Notes under the pieces: generated by a model
What the model was told of the DNA's origin: nothing
The model's database searches: none
Seen by the model: only the letters and a program-made list of their open reading frames with translations
Part shown: piece after piece, positions 1-4,853 of the stretch
How the letters are laid out: every line of letters begins with the position of its first letter
Position numbering within the stretch: the first letter of the stretch is position 1
Source of the DNA: Planctomycetota bacterium
GTDB lineage: Bacteria; Planctomycetota; Planctomycetia; Planctomycetales; Planctomycetaceae
Length of the DNA: 6,683 nt
Direction: 5' to 3'
Assembly: GCA_013151585.1 (NCBI GenBank)
Contig: JAADHY010000111.1
Location: forward strand, 1-6,683
Program-made: the position numbers and the translations under genes

Positions 1-1373
1 CCCACATGCTGGTCGACTACGCTCTGGAAATGGGCTACACCCACATCCAATTGATGCCCGTGACCGAGCACCCGTTTGACGGTTCCTGGGGCTACCAAAC
101 GACGGGTTATTTCAGCGTGACCAGCCGGTTCGGTACGCCGCATGATTTCATGTATTTCGTTGACTATTGCCACCAAGCCGGCCTGGGGGTGCTCTTGGAC
201 TGGGTGCCGGCCCATTTCCCAACCGACGGCCACTCGTTGGGCTGTTTCGACGGGACCTGCCTCTATGAACACGCCGACCCGCGCAAAGGCTATCATCCCG
301 ACTGGGGCACTTTGATTTTCAACTACGGCCGCAACGAAGTCCGCGACTTCCTGCTGTCCAGCGCCCGCTTCTGGCTTGAGATGTACCACGTCGACGGGCT
401 GCGTGTGGACGCCGTGGCCTCCATGCTCTACTTGGACTACTCACGCAAGGACGGCGAATGGGTGCCAAACCAGTACGGCGGCCGCGAGAACCTGGAAGCC
501 ATCCAGTTCCTAAAAGACTTGAACGTCATCTTACACCGCGACTTTCCGGGCGTCGTGACAATCGCCGAAGAGTCGACCGCCTGGGGCGGTGTGTCCCGTC
601 CCGTGTATACCGGCGGGCTCGGGTTCACGATGAAGTGGGACATGGGCTGGATGAACGACACACTGCGCTACATGCACCACGACCCCATCCACCGGGCCTA
701 CCATCACAACGAGCTTTCGTTCCGCATGGTGTATGCCTTCACGGAGAATTTCGTGCTGCCGCTGTCGCATGACGAGGTCGTGCATGGCAAGCGATCCCTT
801 TTGTCGCAGATGCCCGGCGATTACTGGCAGCAGTTCGCCAACCTGAGGTTGCTTTACGGCTACCAGTACACGATGCCCGGGAAGAAGTTGCTGTTCATGG
901 GCGGCGAGCTGGGCCAGTGGACCGAATGGGACTGCAACAGCCAGCTCGATTGGGCTTTGATCGGCCAGCCTTACCACGACGGCCTGCGGCGATACGTTGG
1001 TGACTTGAACCGGCTCTACCGGAACGAAGAAGCTCTATACCAAACGGACGTTGAGCCGGTGGGGTTCCAGTGGATTCAATGCGACGACTGGCAACAGAGC
1101 GTGTACGCCTACCTGCGTTTCAATCGGCGGCAGGATGAATGCTTGGCGGTGGCTTGCAATTTCACGCCGGTCCCGCGGCACGGATATCGGATCGGCGTTC
1201 CGCAACCAGGTTTCTATGCGGAGCTGATCAACAGCGACGCGGCGATCTACGGGGGGAGCAACCTGGGGAATGCCGGCGGCGTCTCAGCCGAGCCGATCCC
1301 CTGCCACGGCTTTCCCTACAGCTTATCCCTCACACTTCCTCCTTTGGCCGTTTTGATTCTCAAACCGCGATAG
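1..1373 (+). CDS. glgB: 1,4-alpha-glucan branching enzyme GlgB (EC 2.4.1.18), N-terminally truncated by window edge
   Basis: Cytosolic GH13 enzyme that cuts an alpha-1,4-glucan chain and rejoins it through an alpha-1,6 bond, creating the branches of glycogen. The frame is open to the left edge (codon boundary at base 3), so the Met at base 6 is internal and the true start lies outside. Residues counted from that Met show the family motifs: EHPFDGSWGYQ at 21-31, DWVPAHFPTD at 65-74, DGLRVDAVASM at 130-140 with nucleophile D135, AEEST with acid/base E188, and LSHDEVVHGK at 253-262 with transition-state stabiliser D256. These three match E. coli GlgB D405, E458 and D526 (numbers from memory) with a constant offset of 270. 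There are thus no indels across the core, and about 270 N-terminal residues (the N1 and carbohydrate-binding domains and the start of the barrel) are missing. The beta-sandwich C-terminal domain occupies about 350-455. Stop TAG is at 1371. No sign of decay. Confidence 0.97.
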   Translation, partial: HMLVDYALEMGYTHIQLMPVTEHPFDGSWGYQTTGYFSVTSRFGTPHDFMYFVDYCHQAGLGVLLDWVPAHFPTDGHSLGCFDGTCLYEHADPRKGYHPDWGTLIFNYGRNEVRDFLLSSARFWLEMYHVDGLRVDAVASMLYLDYSRKDGEWVPNQYGGRENLEAIQFLKDLNVILHRDFPGVVTIAEESTAWGGVSRPVYTGGLGFTMKWDMGWMNDTLRYMHHDPIHRAYHHNELSFRMVYAFTENFVLPLSHDEVVHGKRSLLSQMPGDYWQQFANLRLLYGYQYTMPGKKLLFMGGELGQWTEWDCNSQLDWALIGQPYHDGLRRYVGDLNRLYRNEEALYQTDVEPVGFQWIQCDDWQQSVYAYLRFNRRQDECLAVACNFTPVPRHGYRIGVPQPGFYAELINSDAAIYGGSNLGNAGGVSAEPIPCHGFPYSLSLTLPPLAVLILKPR

Positions 1374-1393
1374 CCACTCTTCCATAGGGGCGG

Positions 1394-3763
1394 TCACCCC
1401 ATCGTCGCGTGGACGGTTAGATCGCCGTCGGGCAGATCCCGGATCCGATTCCCTTCGACCGACTGGCCGTTGACGCTCACTGACACCACACCGCGACTGA
1501 CGCCGTTAGGATTCTCCACCACCACGTGGACCCTGCGGCCGCGGAAAGGACGCGTCAGCTCAAAGCGTTTCCAGTCGTTCGGAATGCACGGGTCGACGAC
1601 CAATCCATCCAATTCCGCGCGAACCCCCAGCAGCCAGTTAATAATCGCGTATTGCATCCAGGAACAGGTCCCCGTCAGCCAATGATGGAAACCCTGACCA
1701 CGCAAGTTGGTTTCCGGACCGGCGACGAACTGGCAATAGACGTAAGGCTCCATGCGGTATTCCGGCCGCTCTCTCGCCCGGGTGACCGGGTTGGCTCGCT
1801 TCAGCAGACTCCAGGCCCGATCCGCCCGCCCCAACATCAGTTCCGCCACCAGGCAAAACGCCATCGCGTGCGAGAAGATAGCCCCGTTTTCTTTGATGCC
1901 CGGAGGAAAGCAGGAGATCAATCCCACATGGGAATCGTACTGCGAATAGGCTGGAGCCAGGCAGCGAATGCCGTAAGGCGAATCGAGTTCGCGGTGAACG
2001 GTGTCCATGCAGGTCAGAAGCCGTTCGCGCGGAGCGGCGTCGGCGAGCACTGCCCACACTTGCGGGTTCAAATACAGGCGGCCTTCGCGGTTCTCCCGGC
2101 AGCCGATCACAGTTCTGTCGTCGTGGAACGCGCGGACGAACCGGTCCTCCTGCCAACACTTTTCGTTCAGAATGGCTGTCAGTCGGGCCGCTTCCTTTCT
2201 CCACTCAGCCGCCAGCTCCGACGCGCCGGCCAGCTCGGCCAGCGTCGCCGAATTCTTCAGCGAGAACACCAGGAATTGGGCCAGGAAAACCGATTCGCCC
2301 TGTCCTTTGCCGCCGAGCCCATCCAGCGCGTCGTTCCAATCACCGTAATGAATCAGCGGCAGCCCGCGCGGTCCCACGTCTTTCAGCGAACGCTCGAGCC
2401 CCAATCGAATGTGCTCCAGCAAGGGGGCTTCCGGTCCGTCGGCGAACGGCACAGGCTCGGTGATGATCGACGGGTCGCCAGTCTCACGTATGTACTGCAA
2501 GGTAGGCAAAGACAGCCACAACGGCAGGTCCGATTTCTCCGACCGTTCCGGCAGCAAAGGCACCCGGGGGGCGCGATGACTGGCTCGACCGTCCGAAAAC
2601 TGAAACTCGGCCAGCCGCAAGATCATGCGCCGGGCCCGTTCGGGCTCGATCAAACACAGCCCGAAGGCGTCCTGCAGAGCGTCGCGGAACCCGGGGCTGC
2701 CGTCAGAGGCATGGTAGTAGGACGGAGCCGACGAGAGGTACGACTTGATGATCACCTCGTACGGCGTCCAACGGTTCTGAATCGCGTTCAGGTCGCCGTC
2801 TGGAGTGCGCACCTGCAATCGGTCGACGCGCCGCCGCCAGTGAGCGCGAGTCGCTTCGAGCTGGTCCCGCAGCACGTCCAGATCGGCTAGCCGCGCGGCT
2901 CGGTCCGTGCCTTCGCCGGTAGGCGCAATTCCGGTCACGACCGCCCACTCCGCGCACTGCCCCGGAGTGAGTGAGAAGCTCCACTGTGGGCCATAGATCA
3001 CGTCGACGCCCCAGAGCTCGCGGCGCTGGTCCGGTTGGCGGTCGGGCTCGTCCAGGGCTTGCGGCTGAGACAGATCGCGATAGAGCCCGACGAATTCTTC
3101 TTTCTCCAGCCAGATCGCGTCTGGTTCCGTCGGTCCCGCCGTGCAGCCAAAAACCTCGTAGGGCCAAGGCCGGTTCGCCCGCTGACCGCGGACGCCCCAC
3201 ACCAGCTTGCGACCGATGACGACCCCGTCGACGATCTGAGCCTGCTTGAAAAAAGAATCAAACCGCCGAGCCACGGGATCGACCAGGCTGTTCCCCAGCA
3301 ACCATTCCGAATAGGCGACGAGCCGAAGACGTCGCGACCGGTCGTCGCCATTTTGGATTCGGATCAGCCAGACCTCGGCGTCGGCTTCCTCCGGCACGAA
3401 AAACGTGATCGTCGCTTCGATCTTCTGACAGACCGAAGAAAGCCGCGTCCAACCAAACCCGTGACGACACTCAAACTGGTCCAAGGACCGCCGGGCCGGG
3501 CTGCCGCCCACGTTCCAGAACTGGCCGGTTTCGGTGTCCTGCACGTAGAGGAAACGTCCCGGCCGGTCATTGAGGAGCAAATCTTGTTCGCGCCGTGAAA
3601 TGACGTGGTGCGATGGGTCCAGGAAGAAACTGAATCCGCCGCCCGTCTGGCTGACCAAGGCGCAGTAGCGGCCGTCGGTCAAGTAGTTAATCCACGGCCG
3701 GGGCGTGTAAGGAGTGCGGACTAGAAACTCGGAACATTTCGGGTCGAAAGTCCAGTCAATCAT
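1394..3763 (-). CDS. GH94 glycoside phosphorylase (cellobiose/chitobiose phosphorylase-like), acceptor uncertain
   Basis: A complete 789-residue protein, normal length for GH94, with no signal peptide or membrane segment, so cytosolic. GH94 enzymes phosphorolyse beta-linked disaccharides to an alpha-sugar-1-phosphate plus the free acceptor sugar. An N-terminal beta-sandwich (about 1-300) carries TPYTPRPWINYL at 17-28 and SQTGGGFSF at 38-46. A linker leads to the (alpha/alpha)6 barrel, with SPGFRDALQD at 356-365 and GDWNDALDG at 474-482, the motif holding the general-acid Asp. KENGAIFSH is at 624-632 and WLTGTCSW at 695-702. H632, T697 and G698 keep the spacing of the phosphate ligands H666, T731 and G732 of Cellulomonas cellobiose phosphorylase (numbers from memory), and K624 matches its K658. 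The position of its E649 is L615 and of N667 is A633, so the acceptor may not be plain glucose. The start is supported by a GGAAGG site 9 nt upstream. The gene is convergent with glgB (20-bp gap) and divergent from the Cache/kinase operon. Confidence 0.93.
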   Translation of the reverse strand: MIDWTFDPKCSEFLVRTPYTPRPWINYLTDGRYCALVSQTGGGFSFFLDPSHHVISRREQDLLLNDRPGRFLYVQDTETGQFWNVGGSPARRSLDQFECRHGFGWTRLSSVCQKIEATITFFVPEEADAEVWLIRIQNGDDRSRRLRLVAYSEWLLGNSLVDPVARRFDSFFKQAQIVDGVVIGRKLVWGVRGQRANRPWPYEVFGCTAGPTEPDAIWLEKEEFVGLYRDLSQPQALDEPDRQPDQRRELWGVDVIYGPQWSFSLTPGQCAEWAVVTGIAPTGEGTDRAARLADLDVLRDQLEATRAHWRRRVDRLQVRTPDGDLNAIQNRWTPYEVIIKSYLSSAPSYYHASDGSPGFRDALQDAFGLCLIEPERARRMILRLAEFQFSDGRASHRAPRVPLLPERSEKSDLPLWLSLPTLQYIRETGDPSIITEPVPFADGPEAPLLEHIRLGLERSLKDVGPRGLPLIHYGDWNDALDGLGGKGQGESVFLAQFLVFSLKNSATLAELAGASELAAEWRKEAARLTAILNEKCWQEDRFVRAFHDDRTVIGCRENREGRLYLNPQVWAVLADAAPRERLLTCMDTVHRELDSPYGIRCLAPAYSQYDSHVGLISCFPPGIKENGAIFSHAMAFCLVAELMLGRADRAWSLLKRANPVTRARERPEYRMEPYVYCQFVAGPETNLRGQGFHHWLTGTCSWMQYAIINWLLGVRAELDGLVVDPCIPNDWKRFELTRPFRGRRVHVVVENPNGVSRGVVSVSVNGQSVEGNRIRDLPDGDLTVHATMG

Positions 3764-3935
3764 AGGACTTTGCCTTCCGTTGCTTTCGAAACTTGCGGAC
3801 GGGATTCTGAACGCAGCGTGCCGGGACGCTTTCGACGGAGCAGGTCACTCCGGACAAAGCCGCCGTCATTGTAATCGTCCGCCCGGTCGAGGCGAACCGC
3901 ACCTGGACGGGGCACTCCGGATTCGTCCGGATCAC
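3756..3935 (-). CDS. Possible small protein (59 aa) overlapping the start of the GH94 gene
   Basis: A minus-strand frame is open from 3998 down to a TGA at 3756-3758. The first usual start codon is a GTG at 3935, giving 59 residues; an internal ATG at 3869 would give 37. The stop falls 8 bp inside the GH94 gene, as in translationally coupled pairs. By hand count about three quarters of its codons end in G or C, close to the neighbouring genes. The overlapping minus-strand frame that ends at 3760 has only a little over half. The product mixes short beta-like stretches (RFASTGRTITMTAAL at residues 13-27), three cysteines (8, 32, 41) and a strongly basic tail (KFRKQRKAK, 48-56). I recognise no family. 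Against it: no good Shine-Dalgarno sequence precedes the GTG, and the ORF is short. It may be a chance ORF in the GH94 leader. Confidence 0.27.
   Translation of the reverse strand: MIRTNPECPVQVRFASTGRTITMTAALSGVTCSVESVPARCVQNPVRKFRKQRKAKSYD
3773..3778 (-). promoter_or_regulatory. Ribosome binding site of the GH94 gene
   Basis: On the minus strand GGAAGG lies 9 nt before the ATG at 3763. It supports that Met as the start, which also places the conserved TPxxPWxN segment at the usual distance from the N-terminus. Confidence 0.6.
3916..3931. repeat. Short inverted repeat TCCGGA-TTCG-TCCGGA
   Basis: Two copies of the self-complementary hexamer TCCGGA enclose TTCG, giving a perfect 6-bp stem with a 4-nt loop on either strand. 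A third TCCGGA is at 3849-3854; the 9-mer CACTCCGGA occurs at 3846-3854 and 3913-3921. No T-tract follows on either strand, so it is not an intrinsic terminator. It lies in the GH94 leader (or inside the possible small ORF there) and could be a leader hairpin or chance. Confidence 0.35.
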
Positions 3936-3948
3936 CTCGATCCAAGCC

Positions 3949-3973
3949 GATTCGCTTGCATCGAGAGCGAATC
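3949..3973. repeat. Perfect 8-bp inverted repeat between divergent transcription units (possible operator)
   Basis: GATTCGCT at 3949-3956 and AGCGAATC at 3966-3973 are exact reverse complements separated by 9 nt. No run of T follows on either side, which argues against a terminator. It sits between the two outward-facing candidate small ORFs (starts at 3935 and 3994) and in the only spacer separating the GH94 gene from the Cache/kinase operon. That is where a regulator binding site for both directions would be expected. Function is inference; the repeat itself is directly visible. Confidence 0.45.
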
Positions 3974-3993
3974 CTGTGACAATGGAAGGTGGT

Positions 3994-4128
3994 ATGATTT
4001 ATCGAGGGAATCTTCGATCCGGTCGGCGGGGCAGCTTCGTGAAATGCGAAGCGGTGGGGCGACGTCGTCAAATCCTTTCCAAGATTCGTGGGGCGGTCGA
4101 GTTCACGACCGAGGAAATCTACCAATGA
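3994..4128 (+). CDS. Possible small protein (44 aa) translationally coupled to the Cache lipoprotein
   Basis: An ATG at 3994 follows a purine-rich GGAAGGTGG stretch (3984-3992; GGAAGG ends 4 nt before the ATG, slightly close). It opens a 44-residue frame ending in TGA at 4126-4128. The stop overlaps the ATG of the lipoprotein gene as ATGA, a hallmark of translational coupling. The product is basic in its first two thirds (RSGRRGSF at residues 8-15, GRRRQILSKIRG at 22-33) and ends with an acidic helix-like tail (TTEEIYQ, 38-44). It has no membrane segment and no family I know. By hand count about 59% of codons end in G or C, well below the lipoprotein gene, which weakens the case. It could be a leader peptide, a small protein, or chance. 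Confidence 0.33.
   Translation: MIYRGNLRSGRRGSFVKCEAVGRRRQILSKIRGAVEFTTEEIYQ
4111..4116 (+). promoter_or_regulatory. Ribosome binding site that fixes the start of the Cache lipoprotein
   Basis: GAGGAA lies 8 nt before the ATG at 4125. Because the frame is open far upstream (to 3714, inside the GH94 gene), this site is the main reason for choosing 4125 as the start. Confidence 0.65.
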
Positions 4129-4850
4129 TAGGTTGGCTGCCCCTTTGGTGGTCCGAGCGAGACCAGCTTCCAGCGTTGCGCGCTCAGCGCGTCGGTGCGG
4201 ACGTAGCGCCGGCTTGGCAACTTGCCGCAGCGCTCGGGGTGGTTCTTCTCTGTTTTGTTTCGAGCGGATGCGACCGGTGGTTCGGACCCGCGTGCGATGG
4301 GATGGAGCAGCCGTCAGCGGCGAAGCCGCTTCCGTTCGCTCCGGAAGTGGACACCGTGCTGCGGCAGAAGCTGGATGTGCTTCAATCGCTCGCCGCGGAC
4401 CCCGCGGTGGTCCAGGCGGCGCAAGAGGGCAGCCGGAAGAATGGGCAGTTATCGGCCGACGCGATCTGCGAGCTCGATGAGCAATGGCGTAACGCGCCGG
4501 TCGATTCGCATCTGGTCCAGCCCCTGCTCACAAACGCATGCGCCCGATCCTTGTTGGCATTTCAGGAAGAGCATGACGGGTTCCCCGAGATCTTCGTGAC
4601 GGATCGAGAGGGCTTGGTCGTCGGGGCCACTAACAAGACGTCCGACTACTACCAAGCGGATGAAGATTGGTGGAAGCAGACGTTCGCGGGAGGGCGTGGC
4701 CAGGCTCACTACGGGGAGATCGAATACGACGACAGCGCTGAGTCCGAATCTGTGTCGCTTTGCGTGCCGATCCGCGATCCGCAGACTCGCCGGGTCATCG
4801 GTGTTCTCAAGGCGGTTTATGACATTGAGGCGATCGTTGAGGAACTGTAG
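4125..4850 (+). CDS. Cache-domain extracytoplasmic sensor, probable lipoprotein
   Basis: A 241-residue protein likely exported and held at the membrane, with one small-molecule-binding Cache domain. Residues 31-48 (WQLAAALGVVLLCFVSSG) form a hydrophobic signal ending at C49 in a lipobox-like VSSGC. The -3 residue is Ser rather than Leu and the N-region is long, so an uncleaved membrane anchor is an alternative. Residues 66-150 are mostly helical and polar. The Cache signature follows: EIFVTDREGLVVGATNKTSD at 155-174, QADEDWWKQTF at 177-187, then VSLCVPI at 210-216 and RRVIGVLKAVYDIEAI at 222-237. The protein stops exactly where a Cache chemoreceptor or kinase would run into its second membrane helix and HAMP domain. 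It has no output domain of its own. The histidine kinase gene begins 3 nt later, so it is probably that kinase's ligand-binding partner. The ligand cannot be read from the sequence. Confidence 0.85.
   Translation: MIGWLPLWWSERDQLPALRAQRVGADVAPAWQLAAALGVVLLCFVSSGCDRWFGPACDGMEQPSAAKPLPFAPEVDTVLRQKLDVLQSLAADPAVVQAAQEGSRKNGQLSADAICELDEQWRNAPVDSHLVQPLLTNACARSLLAFQEEHDGFPEIFVTDREGLVVGATNKTSDYYQADEDWWKQTFAGGRGQAHYGEIEYDDSAESESVSLCVPIRDPQTRRVIGVLKAVYDIEAIVEEL
4839..4844 (+). promoter_or_regulatory. Ribosome binding site of the histidine kinase
   Basis: GAGGAA lies inside the last codons of the lipoprotein gene, 9 nt before the kinase ATG at 4854. With a 3-nt gap between the genes this points to one transcript and probable translational coupling. 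Confidence 0.65.
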
Positions 4851-4853
4851 CAG

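Larger units (their letters stand above)
3764..4124. other. 361-bp divergent intergenic region
   Basis: This stretch separates the divergent GH94 gene and Cache-lipoprotein gene and must contain the promoters for both. I see no tRNA, rRNA, transposon end or convincing consensus -35/-10 pair. What it does hold is listed separately: two weak small-ORF candidates, an 8-bp inverted repeat, a 6-bp hairpin, and the ribosome binding sites of the flanking genes. The plus-strand frame of the lipoprotein gene is open through the whole region back to 3714, but its translation looks random and lacks a supported start. Confidence 0.6.

Noticed and set aside
531..977. 148-residue minus-strand ORF inside glgB
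   Set aside because: It lies opposite the catalytic core of GlgB, including two active-site motifs, and has no domain.
1374..1400. GGGG-CGGTCA-CCCC hairpin between glgB and the GH94 gene as a bidirectional terminator
   Set aside because: The stem is only 4 bp and no T-tract follows on either strand; part of it is the GH94 stop region.
1526..2890. 454-residue plus-strand ORF inside the GH94 gene
   Set aside because: Antisense shadow. Its translation is rich in Arg, Gln and Val with no domain, while the opposite strand encodes a full, motif-complete GH94 enzyme.
3956..3983. TTGCAT - 16 bp - GACAAT as a sigma-70 promoter for the sensory operon
   Set aside because: Only 3 of 6 and 4 of 6 consensus matches with short spacing; too weak to call, and it overlaps the inverted repeat.
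3714..4124. N-terminal extension of the Cache lipoprotein back to an ATG at 3714
   Set aside because: It would overlap the start of the GH94 gene, its translation looks random, and it would put the signal-like segment near residue 170. The ATG at 4125 has a GAGGAA site 8 nt upstream.
3760..4125. Minus-strand ORF of 121 codons from a TTG, ending ATGA-style at the GH94 start
   Set aside because: The overlap is attractive, but third-position G/C is only a little over half, the translation looks random, and a competing frame in the same place looks more coding-like.
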